64,000 bases of DNA from Actinospica sp035552695 (GTDB lineage Bacteria; Actinomycetota; Actinomycetes; Streptomycetales; Catenulisporaceae). The DNA is taken from assembly GCF_035552695.1 (NCBI RefSeq), contig NZ_DASZKT010000032.1:1-64000 (forward strand), in the 5' to 3' direction. Positions 50,378 to 58,475 of this stretch are shown here, piece after piece. The notes under the pieces are model-generated. The model was not told the DNA's origin and searched no databases. It was given only the letters and a program-made list of their open reading frames with translations. The position numbers and the translations under genes are program-made. Numbering within the stretch: the first letter of the stretch is position 1; each line of letters opens with the position of its first letter.

Positions 50378-52069
50378 GTGCGGATCCTGCTGATCGCGAC
50401 CGCCTTCAACAGTCTCGCCCAGCGCGTGTACGCCGAACTGGCCGACGCGGGGCACGAACTCGAGGTGGTGATCGCGGCCTGCGGGGTGGACGAGGTGCGC
50501 GAGGCGGTGTTCGGCCCGGGCGGCGATCCGAGGACACCGCCGGATTTCGAACTCTGCGTCGCCCCGATGCTGACCACTGCGATACCCGAGGACGTCTGGC
50601 GCGCGCTGCCCTGCCTGATCGTGCACCCGGGCCCGCCCGGGGACCGCGGTCCTTCGTCGCTGGACTGGGCGCTGCACCTGGGCGCGGAGACCTGGGGCGT
50701 GACCGTGCTGCAGGCCGTGGCCGCGATGGACGCCGGGCCGGTGTGGGCGTCGGCCGAGTTCCGGATTCCGCCCGGCGTGAGCAAGAGCGACCTGTATCGC
50801 GGCGAGTTGGCCGACGCGGCGAGCGCCGCGGTGCACGAGGCGGTGCGCCGGTTCGAGGCGGGGCTGAGCCCGCGGCCGCAGCGCGAGTCGGTGACCCGCG
50901 GCGGGTACCCGCAGCAGCTGCGCCGGATCGACTGGACGGCCGATTCGACCGAGCGTGTCAGCGCCCTGCTTCGCGCGGCGGATTCCAGCCCAGGCGTGCT
51001 CGACCGGTTGGACAACCGGGAGTTCTACCTCTACGGCGGCGAACCGGAGTACGCGCTGCGCGGCCGTCCGGGGACCCTGCTGGCCACCCGGACCGGGGCG
51101 GTGTGCCGGGCGACGGCGGACGGCGCGGTGTGGATCAGCCACGCGAAGCCGAAGCGGCTGCCCGGCGGTCCGCGCGGGGTGAAGCTGCCCGCCGCGCTGG
51201 CGCTGTCCGGCCAGGTCGGGCACCTGCCGGAGTGCCCGGGCTCGCCGGAGATCGCGTACCGGGAGCGCGGCGAGGTCGGCATGCTTAGCTTCGGCTTCCC
51301 CGGCGGCGCGCTGAGCACCGAGCACTGTCGCAGGCTGCTGAAGGCGCTCCGGCACGCGGACACGAGGCGTACCAGGGTCCTGGTTCTCGGCGGTCGGCGC
51401 GACTTCTTCGGCAACGGCATCCACCTCGGCGTGATCGAGGCGGCGGCCGATCCCGCGGCCGAGTCCTGGGCCAATATCAACGCGATCGACGACGTGGTCG
51501 AGGCGGTGCTGCGGATGACGGGCCGCATGGTCGTGGCCGCGATGGGCGGCAACGCGGCGGCCGGCGGGGCCGTGCTGGGCTTCGCCGCGGACGAGGTCTG
51601 GCTGCGCCGCGGCGTCGTGCTCAATCCGCACTACCGGCTGATGGGACTGTCCGGATCCGAATACTGGACGTACCTGCTGCCGCGGCGGGTCGGCCAGGCG
51701 GAGACGGACCGGCTGATGCAGGACGCGCTGCCGGTCAGCGCGGCGGCGGCGCTGCGCGGCGGCCTGGCGGACCGGCTGGTGGACGTGGATCCGGAGGACT
51801 TCACCGAGGCCGTCTGGGCCGACGCGTTCGAACTGGCCGCGGCACCGGATCTCAGCAATCGAATAGCGGACAAGGCGAAGCGGCTGGTCGCGGACGAGGC
51901 GGTGCGACCGCTGGCGCGCTACCGGCAGGCGGAGCTGTCCCGGATGCGGGCGATCTTCGACGACCCCGGCGCGCCGTACCACGCGCTCCGCACGGCGTTC
52001 GTGCGCAAGACGGTGCCGGACCGCACCCCGGAACACCTGAGGTCGGCGGTGCAGCTTGACCGGGCGTAG
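50378..52069 (+). CDS. hoxX: HoxX-type formyltransferase/enoyl-hydratase fusion
   Basis: 563 residues combining an N-terminal formyltransferase fold (LIVHPGPPGDRGPSSLDWAL, the HoxX signature) with a C-terminal crotonase domain (NINAIDDVVEAVLRM, GNAAAGGAVLGFAADEVWLR, HYRLMGLSGSEYWTYLLPRR). HoxX makes the CO ligand of some O2-tolerant [NiFe]-hydrogenases from formyl-tetrahydrofolate via formyl-CoA. The GTG at 50378 is preceded by GAGGAGAGG. No hydrogenase structural or hyp gene is visible within the window, so the gene is an orphan here; the other genes may lie elsewhere on the chromosome, or the product may have another acceptor. Confidence 0.9.
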   Translation: MRILLIATAFNSLAQRVYAELADAGHELEVVIAACGVDEVREAVFGPGGDPRTPPDFELCVAPMLTTAIPEDVWRALPCLIVHPGPPGDRGPSSLDWALHLGAETWGVTVLQAVAAMDAGPVWASAEFRIPPGVSKSDLYRGELADAASAAVHEAVRRFEAGLSPRPQRESVTRGGYPQQLRRIDWTADSTERVSALLRAADSSPGVLDRLDNREFYLYGGEPEYALRGRPGTLLATRTGAVCRATADGAVWISHAKPKRLPGGPRGVKLPAALALSGQVGHLPECPGSPEIAYRERGEVGMLSFGFPGGALSTEHCRRLLKALRHADTRRTRVLVLGGRRDFFGNGIHLGVIEAAADPAAESWANINAIDDVVEAVLRMTGRMVVAAMGGNAAAGGAVLGFAADEVWLRRGVVLNPHYRLMGLSGSEYWTYLLPRRVGQAETDRLMQDALPVSAAAALRGGLADRLVDVDPEDFTEAVWADAFELAAAPDLSNRIADKAKRLVADEAVRPLARYRQAELSRMRAIFDDPGAPYHALRTAFVRKTVPDRTPEHLRSAVQLDRA

Positions 52070-52141
52070 GTCGTGTTCGGAAGGTACCCCCGGGGCGAAA
52101 GCTGTTGCCGTTCAGCCGCGGCTTGGGCAAGATCGGGCTGT

Positions 52142-52726
52142 ATGACGAACACACCCGCGGCCGAGTTGCGGCCCAAGGCGCTCCCGCCCGGCGTCTTCGC
52201 GCCCGAGCGGATCGAGATCGACGAGTTCCACCTGCGGCGCTACACCCAGGACGACGCGCAGGCGCTGCACGAGGCGATCAAGGCGAGCTACGCCGCGCTC
52301 CACCCGTGGATGCCCTGGTGCGTCGAGCCGATCAAAATCGAGGACCAGCGGGACTTCATCGAGCGCGGCTTCCTCGCGTGGGCCACCGGCCGGGCCTTCG
52401 ACTACCGGATATCCGACGGCGCCGGAGCGATCCTCGGCTCGATCTCGCTGATGGACCGCGTCGGCCCGGGCGGACTGGAGATCGGCTACTGGCTGCGCAG
52501 CGACCTGACCGGCAAGGGGATCGTCACGCGTGCCGCCGGACGGCTCACCGAGATCGGTCTCGCCCTGCCGAAGATCAGCCGGATGGAAATCCACTGCGAC
52601 GCGGCCAACGCGCCCAGCGCGGCAGTTCCGAAGCGGCTCGGCTACCGGCTCGAGAAGATCGTGGAGGGCCTGGAGCCGAAGTCGCCGGGCGAGACCGGCC
52701 GCGGAATGGTGTGGATGACCCCGTAG
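52142..52726 (+). CDS. RimJ/RimL-type GNAT acetyltransferase
   Basis: 194 residues. It begins with a Pro-rich lead (PKALPPGVFAPERIEIDEFH) and enters the GNAT fold. Signature segments are ALHPWMPWC, typical of RimJ-like enzymes, and LRSDLTGKGIVTRAAGRLTE, with MEIHCDAANAPSAAVPKRLG at the end. The ATG at 52142 is chosen over an open frame upstream that has no family match. Relatives modify ribosomal-protein N-termini or aminoglycoside-like small molecules. It is convergent with zur and has no operon partner. Confidence 0.88.
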   Translation: MTNTPAAELRPKALPPGVFAPERIEIDEFHLRRYTQDDAQALHEAIKASYAALHPWMPWCVEPIKIEDQRDFIERGFLAWATGRAFDYRISDGAGAILGSISLMDRVGPGGLEIGYWLRSDLTGKGIVTRAAGRLTEIGLALPKISRMEIHCDAANAPSAAVPKRLGYRLEKIVEGLEPKSPGETGRGMVWMTP

Positions 52727-52787
52727 GTCGCGGGTGCGTCGTACGTCCCGTGTGCCTGCCCCATCGGTATGACTCGTTGCGTACTGC

Positions 52788-53234
52788 TCAGCCCGCCGCC
52801 TTCGCCGCGCAGTTCGCGCAGGTGCCGAAGATCTCCACCGTGTGCTCCACCTGGATGAAGCCGTTCTCGGCCGCGACCTTCCCGGCCCAGGCCTCGACCG
52901 CGGGCCCCTCCACCTCGACCGCCGTGCCGCAGTTGCGGCACACGAGGTGATGGTGGTGGCTGCCGCTCGAGCAGCGCCGGTAGACGGACTCGCCCTCGTC
53001 GGTGCGCACCACGTCCACCTGGCCGGTCTCGGCGAGCGACTGCAGCGTGCGGTACACCGTGGTCAGCCCGACCGAGTCGCCGCGGTGGCGCAGCCGGTCG
53101 TGCAGCTGCTGCGCGGAGAGGAAGTCCTCGGTCTCCTCGAGCAGGGCCGTCACCGCGGCCCGCTGCCGGGTGGAGCGGCCGGGGGCGGGGACGGCGGTGG
53201 TCCGCGCCCCGATGGAATCTTGCGGCTGCGGCAT
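52788..53234 (-). CDS. zur: Zur-type Fur-family regulator
   Basis: Metal-dependent repressor of 148 residues. The winged helix is followed by the Fur hinge (GLTTVYRTLQSLAETGQVDV). The metal-binding cluster GSHHHHLVCRNCG, with CANC near the C-terminus, matches the structural zinc site of the family. Four consecutive histidines and the actinobacterial position next to glyS favour zinc-sensing Zur (FurB) over iron Fur. It would repress zinc uptake when zinc is plentiful; no znuABC is in the window. The ATG at 53232-53234 gives the usual length. It is divergent from glyS. Confidence 0.9.
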   Translation of the reverse strand: MPQPQDSIGARTTAVPAPGRSTRQRAAVTALLEETEDFLSAQQLHDRLRHRGDSVGLTTVYRTLQSLAETGQVDVVRTDEGESVYRRCSSGSHHHHLVCRNCGTAVEVEGPAVEAWAGKVAAENGFIQVEHTVEIFGTCANCAAKAAG

Positions 53235-53439
53235 AACCGATGCTCCTCGCTTCACGTCCGTATGGCGCAATCCCTCATTGTGCCACTGACCGGACGCGGA
53301 CGCGTTCGACCGGCCGGGCGGCGCGGGGGGCGCGACCGCCGGGCGAATGCGTTGGAAACACCTCCGACACGACCGGTACGATGCCGCAAGACCGCACGCC
53401 AGCCGGGCGTGATGGCAGAAAAAAGAGGAACGAATCATC

Positions 53440-54822
53440 GTGGCCGCCGACAAGATCGACACCATCGTCCGACTGGCCAAGGCCAGGGGCATCGTCTTCC
53501 CCTCCAGCGAGATCTACGGTGGCTCCCGTGCCGCGTACGACTACGGACCGCTCGGTGTGGAGCTGAAGGACAACATCAAGCGCCAGTGGTGGCAGTCGAT
53601 GGTGCGCGGCCGGGAGGACGTCGTCGGCCTCGACTCCTCGGTGATCCTGGCGCGCGAGGTCTGGGAGGCCTCCGGCCACGTCAAGGAGTTCACCGATCCG
53701 CTCACCGAGTGCCTGTCCTGCCACAAGCGGTACCGCGCCGACCACCTCGAAGAGGCGTACGAGGCCAAGCACAAGCACGCGCCCGAGCACGGCCTGGCCG
53801 ACGTCAACTGCCCGAACTGCGGCGTGAAGGGCCAGTTCACCGAAACCAAGCAGTTCAACGGCATGCTCACCACGCACCTCGGCGCGGTGGCCGACGGCTC
53901 CGGCCTGCACTACCTGCGCCCGGAGACCGCGCAGGGCATCTTCGTGTCGTACAAGAACGTGCTGGAGACGAGTCGGCGCAAGATCCCGTTCGGCATCGGC
54001 CAGATCGGCAAGTCCTTCCGCAACGAGATCACCCCGGGCAACTTCATCTTCCGCACCCGCGAGTTCGAGCAGATGGAGATGGAGTTCTTCGTCCGGCCGG
54101 GCGAGGACGAGAAGTGGCACGACTACTGGATCCAGGAGCGCTTCGACTGGTACACCGGCCTCGGTATCTCGCCGGACAACCTGCGGCTGTACGAGCACCC
54201 GAAGGAGAAGCTGTCGCACTACTCGAAGCGCACCGTCGACATCGAGTACCGCTTCAACTTCGGCGGTAGCGAGTTCGGCGAACTCGAGGGCGTCGCGAAC
54301 CGGACCGACTTCGACCTGTCCACGCACTCGAAGGCCTCCGGCCAGGACCTGTCCTACTTCGACCAGCCGAACAACGAGCGGTTCACCCCGTACGTGATCG
54401 AGCCGGCGGCGGGCCTGAACCGGGCCATGCTCGCGTTCCTGCTGGACGCCTACGTCGAGGAGGAGGCGCTGAGCGCGGCGGGCAAGATGGAGAAGCGCGC
54501 GGTGCTCAAGCTGGACCGGCGCCTCGCTCCGTTCAAGGTCGCGGTGCTCCCGCTCTCCCGCAACGCGGACCTGTCCCCGAAGGCCAAGGAGCTGGCCGAC
54601 AACCTGCGGCGCAGCTGGAACGTCGACTTCGACGACGCGCAGGGCATCGGCCGCCGCTACCGTCGGCACGACGAGATCGGCACCCCGTTCTGCGTCACGG
54701 TCGACTTCGACACCCTCGAGGACAACGCGGTGACCGTCCGGGAGCGCGACACGATGCACCAGGAACGCGTCTCGCTGGACCAGGTCGAGTCCTACCTGGC
54801 GACGCGCCTTCCGGGCTGCTGA
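53440..54822 (+). CDS. glyS: glycyl-tRNA synthetase (class II, alpha2 type)
   Basis: Dimeric GlyRS of 460 residues, the alpha2 form found in actinobacteria. The class II motifs are motif 2 GQIGKSFRNEITPGNFIFR with FEQMEMEFF, and motif 3 near AAGLNRAMLAFLL. An insertion with CLSCHKRY and NCPNC pairs probably binds zinc. The anticodon-binding domain is at the C-terminus (APFKVAVLPLSR). The GTG at 53440 follows AGAGGAA. Its place next to Zur and near recO and uppS is conserved in actinomycetes. Confidence 0.97.
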   Translation: MAADKIDTIVRLAKARGIVFPSSEIYGGSRAAYDYGPLGVELKDNIKRQWWQSMVRGREDVVGLDSSVILAREVWEASGHVKEFTDPLTECLSCHKRYRADHLEEAYEAKHKHAPEHGLADVNCPNCGVKGQFTETKQFNGMLTTHLGAVADGSGLHYLRPETAQGIFVSYKNVLETSRRKIPFGIGQIGKSFRNEITPGNFIFRTREFEQMEMEFFVRPGEDEKWHDYWIQERFDWYTGLGISPDNLRLYEHPKEKLSHYSKRTVDIEYRFNFGGSEFGELEGVANRTDFDLSTHSKASGQDLSYFDQPNNERFTPYVIEPAAGLNRAMLAFLLDAYVEEEALSAAGKMEKRAVLKLDRRLAPFKVAVLPLSRNADLSPKAKELADNLRRSWNVDFDDAQGIGRRYRRHDEIGTPFCVTVDFDTLEDNAVTVRERDTMHQERVSLDQVESYLATRLPGC

Positions 54823-54842
54823 CGGAGATATTTCGATCGACC

Positions 54843-54877
54843 GGGTCGTTCCGTGGATCTAATTCACGGGACGGCCC
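54843..54877 (+). terminator. glyS terminator-like hairpin
   Basis: Arms at 54843-54855 and 54865-54877 form a 13-bp RNA stem with two G-U pairs and a 9-nt loop. It begins 21 bp past the glyS stop and lacks a T-run, as is common in actinomycetes. Confidence 0.5.
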
Positions 54878-54930
54878 GTCGCCGTTCCCGTAGGCTCCTC
54901 CGGTTGCCCGGACGACCGGAGGGAAGTGCC

Positions 54931-55974
54931 ATGGCACCCAGGACTGTGACGCGGGATCAGCTGGCCGGGGCGGCGCGGGCCGCGCTGGGCGGCGGCCGTC
55001 GGCTGAAGGAGCTCGATCGACTCGCGGGCGGCACCCGAAAGGGCGTGTACCGCCTGACGATGGACGACGCGACCACGGCGATCGCCTATCTCTGGGAGGC
55101 CTCGGAGAACTACTGGCCGGAGACCCAGTGGGGCGAGGACGATGCCGACCCGTTCACGCCCGGATACGGACTCGATCTCTTCGAAGCCGCGCGGACGCGG
55201 CTGGACGCGCTCGGCCTCCGCGTCCCAGAGCTCTACCTCGTCGACCGCGACCGCACCCACTACCCGGCCGACATCGCAATCCTCGAAGACTTCCCCGGCG
55301 AAGACCTCATGGACTTTCTCGCTCGCGATCCGCGGGCCGCCGAGCCGACGATGGCCCGCCTGGCCGACGGGCTGGAGGCGATGCGGAGCTACCGTGCACC
55401 GGCGTATGGCAGCGTGGCCCTGGTCGACGGCGGAGGCAGGTCGCGCGGGACGTCGTGCGAGGCGGTGGCTCTGGAGTTCGGCCTGCGATGCCTCGTCGAC
55501 GCGGCGGCCCGGGACCCGCGTGCCGAGAGCGCCCGCGACCAGCTCGAGGAGCGCCTGCACATGCTCGCGGCGTCGGTGCGCCCGCGAGCCGAGTACTCCG
55601 TCGTCCACGGTGAACTCGGCCTCGACCACGTCATGGTGGACCGGAAGGGCCGGCCGGTCATCATCGACATCGAAGACCTGATGTACTTCGACGTCGAATG
55701 GGAGCACGTCTTCTTCCGGATCCGCCTGCACGGCGACTACCCGCGCGTAGCCGTCGACGGTCTCGACGAGGACCGCCTCGCCCTCTACATGCTCATCCAG
55801 CGCCTCTCCCTCACGGCGGGCCCGCTGCGGCTGCTCGAAAGCGATTTCCCCCGCAAGGACTTCATGCGGGACATCGCCGAGCACAACCTGAGCGAGGCGC
55901 TGGCGTGGATCACCGACCCGACCAGCCCGGCGCGGACTGCCTGCTGCGCGCGGGGCTGCTGGACTCGGGGTTGA
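54931..55974 (+). CDS. APH-fold phosphotransferase
   Basis: Aminoglycoside-phosphotransferase/kinase-fold protein of 347 residues. The catalytic loop YSVVHGELGLDHVMVDRKG is the Brenner-type motif, with Glu where most relatives have Asp (HGDL). The metal-binding DIEDLMYFDVEWE follows. An N-terminal lobe has the ATP-binding beta strands (LKELDRLAGGTRKGVYRL). The ATG at 54931 follows GGAGGGAAG. Such genes phosphorylate antibiotics, sugars or choline-like substrates. The C-terminus is Cys/Arg-rich and looks frayed. Substrate unknown. Confidence 0.85.
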   Translation: MAPRTVTRDQLAGAARAALGGGRRLKELDRLAGGTRKGVYRLTMDDATTAIAYLWEASENYWPETQWGEDDADPFTPGYGLDLFEAARTRLDALGLRVPELYLVDRDRTHYPADIAILEDFPGEDLMDFLARDPRAAEPTMARLADGLEAMRSYRAPAYGSVALVDGGGRSRGTSCEAVALEFGLRCLVDAAARDPRAESARDQLEERLHMLAASVRPRAEYSVVHGELGLDHVMVDRKGRPVIIDIEDLMYFDVEWEHVFFRIRLHGDYPRVAVDGLDEDRLALYMLIQRLSLTAGPLRLLESDFPRKDFMRDIAEHNLSEALAWITDPTSPARTACCARGCWTRG

Positions 55975-56309
55975 TCTCAGGGTTCAGATCCGGGTAGATC
56001 GAGGGCTTTCCCCGATACCCGCGGCACTCTGCCGTCGGCACAGTGGAACACGTGCTCACCCACAGCGCGGTAGCACTTCCGCTCGTCCAGACAACGTCTG
56101 CTTGGGGTTCGCAATGTCCAGGAGAACGTCGTCCACAACGCTCCTCGCCGGCGCCGCCGCGTTCCTCAGCCAGGCCATCGTCATCTCCGGCCCCGGGACC
56201 GTCACCTTCTAGCGCTGACGATCAGGCCTGTGATCGGATGAGGCGGCATCGCGTGCCGGTGGCGGACTGCGTCAGGCATGGAGGTGTGGGACCGAAGGGA
56301 CCGCCATCC
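55975..56309. other. gap with a decayed secretory leader
   Basis: 335 bp between the phosphotransferase and the hemerythrin-like gene. Apart from the truncated signal-peptide fragment at 56114-56212 I see no gene, repeat or terminator. Confidence 0.5.
56114..56212 (+). pseudogene. truncated secretory signal peptide
   Basis: ATG at 56114 starts a typical Sec/Tat-style leader (SRRTSSTTLLAGAAAFLSQA, then a hydrophobic tail) and stops after 32 residues at TAG 56210-56212. No mature domain follows in any frame. Probably the 5' end of a lost secreted-protein gene. Confidence 0.45.
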
Positions 56310-56795
56310 ATGGCTTCCCGCGAGGGCGACCGTATCGTCGCCTTGAGTGCGCAGCTCGCACAGGCACATCAGGAATTGCGCCGCTATATCAGCGAGATCA
56401 AGTCGGGTCTTGGGCGCCGCCGGTTGAGCGATGACGCGCTGGTGACCCATTGCCTCGCCTTCTGCGAGGCGTTGACGTCACATCACCAGGGTGAGGACGC
56501 GGGGATGTTCTCCGCTTTGCTCCGCGAGCGGCCGGATCTCGCCGTGACCGTTGCGAAGCTCGTCGAGGATCATGGGATGATCGCCTCGATTCTGTCTCGG
56601 GTGCGTGAACTCGCGGACAGGGCTGCAGATTCGCGCGACCTGGCTGCGGAGTCCATCGGGCGCGAGCTCGACGGCCTGGCGGCGATCATGGAGTCCCACT
56701 TCGGCTATGAGGAGCGGACGCTCAGCGACGCGCTCGATGCCGGAGTACCTGACACCGGCTGGTCCGAAACGGTGTTCTGGTTCGGCGCGAGCTGA
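56310..56795 (+). CDS. hemerythrin HHE-domain protein
   Basis: 161 residues forming a four-helix bundle of the hemerythrin cation-binding type. Candidate iron ligands are the His and Glu in FCEALTSHHQGEDAGMFSAL, VEDHGMIASIL and MESHFGYEERTL. Such proteins bind a di-iron centre and sense or scavenge O2, NO or iron. The first methionine with a good fit is ATG 56310 (MASREGDRIV). It has no operon partner. Function in this organism is unknown. Confidence 0.85.
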   Translation: MASREGDRIVALSAQLAQAHQELRRYISEIKSGLGRRRLSDDALVTHCLAFCEALTSHHQGEDAGMFSALLRERPDLAVTVAKLVEDHGMIASILSRVRELADRAADSRDLAAESIGRELDGLAAIMESHFGYEERTLSDALDAGVPDTGWSETVFWFGAS

Positions 56796-56899
56796 TGCGG
56801 CAGGAGGACGGCGCGTGTCGGGTGGCCGTCGATTGTCCGCTTGCGACGCACGCCGCCGACGTCACGTCACGTCAGCCGCAGACCACAGCCCGACTTCGA

Positions 56900-58255
56900 T
56901 CACGGACGCAGGGTGCTGAGCAACCTGTGGTGCGGGTGCTGTTCGGGGAGGGTGGCGACGGAGCGCTCGGCGAGGCGGACGGCGCGGGCGCGGGACTGGG
57001 CGGGGATCTGGACGACGGTCGCGTCGAGCAGGGCCCAGGACAGGTCGTCGAGCTTCTGGCGGACGACGGCGGGGTCGGGCTCGCCGGTGAGCGCGGGGAC
57101 GCAGACGGACTCGAGTGCGGCCAGCGCGCGCAGCGCCCCCTCGTCGTCGCCGAGGACGTCGGGGATGAACATGTCGACCTGCTCGGAGGCCGCGGCCTTG
57201 GCACCGATCGCCTCGAACACGTTGATCAGCGGACTCACATCGCCCGCGGTCATCGGGTCGTACAGGCCGGGGAACGCCTGCTCCTCGTAGCCGCTGTCGT
57301 ATCCCGCTATGTACACGGGCGCCGAGGAGCCGCTGTGCGCGATCGCGCCGAGTGCCACCTCGAGCAGACTGGCCGGCCAGTCCAGGTCTCGCAGGGCATT
57401 GAGACGCAGGTTGCCGGGCTGGGCGTCGAGCAGGCCGCAGAGCAGCAGCTGCGCGGACTCCTGCGCCGACTGGATATAGAAGCCGATGTCCGCGCTGTGC
57501 AGCCGGACCGGCTCGTCCTTGGCGCACCAGGCGCGCAGCCGGTCGCCGATGATCGAGTTGTCCACGACGTGCGTGAACCGGGAGGCGGCGAGGCGGATCT
57601 CCGAGGACGCGGCGGTCCGGGCCAGGATCCACTCGCCGATCCGCTTGGAGGCCGCGTAGACGTCCGGGGAGTAGGGGCGCAGCGCCTTGCCGGTGGACGC
57701 GCACACGACCGTCCCGGTGCCGCTGCGCGCGGCGGCCTGCAGCACGTTCCTGGTGCCGAACACGTTGGTGGCCACGGTGCGCAGCACCTCGACCTCGGCC
57801 AGACCCGGGTTGCGCTGCGCCGCGACGTGGAAGACGACGTCCGGCCGGATCTCCGCGAAGACCTCGTCGAGGCTGGAGCGGTAGCGCACGTCTCCGTACA
57901 CGAACTCGACCCCGTCGATCCGGGGCAGCGCGGTCCGGCCGCGGCTCATGCTCACCAGCCGCGCCGGGCGATGCGGAAGCAGTTGCTTCAGCAGGATCCG
58001 ACCGATACAACCCGTGCCGCCGGTGACGAGGATCGTGGCCCCCTCGAGCCGCGCCGCGAGTTCCTGCCGCGGCAGCTCGATCCCCCGCGAGCGCACGCTC
58101 TCGAACCGCCGGTACTCCGCGAGCGACTGCGGCTTGAGCTCGAGCAGCTCGCGGGTAAGACATCGCAGCCGTTCGAGCTGGTCCGCTGTCAACTCCGCGG
58201 CGCGGGGAGGTGCCGCCGCTCGGAGGTCGCACAGCAGATCATTGATGCTTCTCAC
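56900..58255 (-). CDS. polysaccharide-biosynthesis NAD-dependent epimerase/dehydratase
   Basis: Extended SDR of 451 residues, CapD/Polysacc_synt_2 type. A helical lead (about 75 residues, LTADQLERLRCLTRELLELK) precedes the Rossmann motif TILVTGGTGCIGRILLKQLL. The active-site Tyr/Lys pair is in YAASKRIGEWIL, and NPGLAEVEVLRTVATNVFGT lies between them. The C-terminal ~180 residues have no family match that I can name. Relatives convert UDP-N-acetylhexosamines for glycan building blocks. It is divergent from the cellulose-synthase-like operon, so it may supply its nucleotide sugar. The GTG at 58253-58255 is the start. Confidence 0.85.
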   Translation of the reverse strand: MRSINDLLCDLRAAAPPRAAELTADQLERLRCLTRELLELKPQSLAEYRRFESVRSRGIELPRQELAARLEGATILVTGGTGCIGRILLKQLLPHRPARLVSMSRGRTALPRIDGVEFVYGDVRYRSSLDEVFAEIRPDVVFHVAAQRNPGLAEVEVLRTVATNVFGTRNVLQAAARSGTGTVVCASTGKALRPYSPDVYAASKRIGEWILARTAASSEIRLAASRFTHVVDNSIIGDRLRAWCAKDEPVRLHSADIGFYIQSAQESAQLLLCGLLDAQPGNLRLNALRDLDWPASLLEVALGAIAHSGSSAPVYIAGYDSGYEEQAFPGLYDPMTAGDVSPLINVFEAIGAKAAASEQVDMFIPDVLGDDEGALRALAALESVCVPALTGEPDPAVVRQKLDDLSWALLDATVVQIPAQSRARAVRLAERSVATLPEQHPHHRLLSTLRP

Positions 58256-58475
58256 AGTGTCCTCCCCAACGCAGGTCCGCGCCCGCAGCGGCCTTAGCCG
58301 GGCGACGGCCGCACACCACAGCCGCTACACTGCGGCACCGAAGAATTACGAAGCTAGCACAGGATCTCGGTGTTCACCCGGCGCGTCAGGTAAATTCCCG
58401 TTGCGGGATCAGCACGCCCGGCGCACACGGTAGCATCTCCAACCAGCAGCTCGTGAGTACGGCTCAGAACAGTTC

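Noticed and set aside
53275..54759. Minus-strand frame of 494 codons opposite glyS
   Set aside because: Shadow of glyS; composition and motifs are not protein-like, and the plus-strand product is GlyRS.
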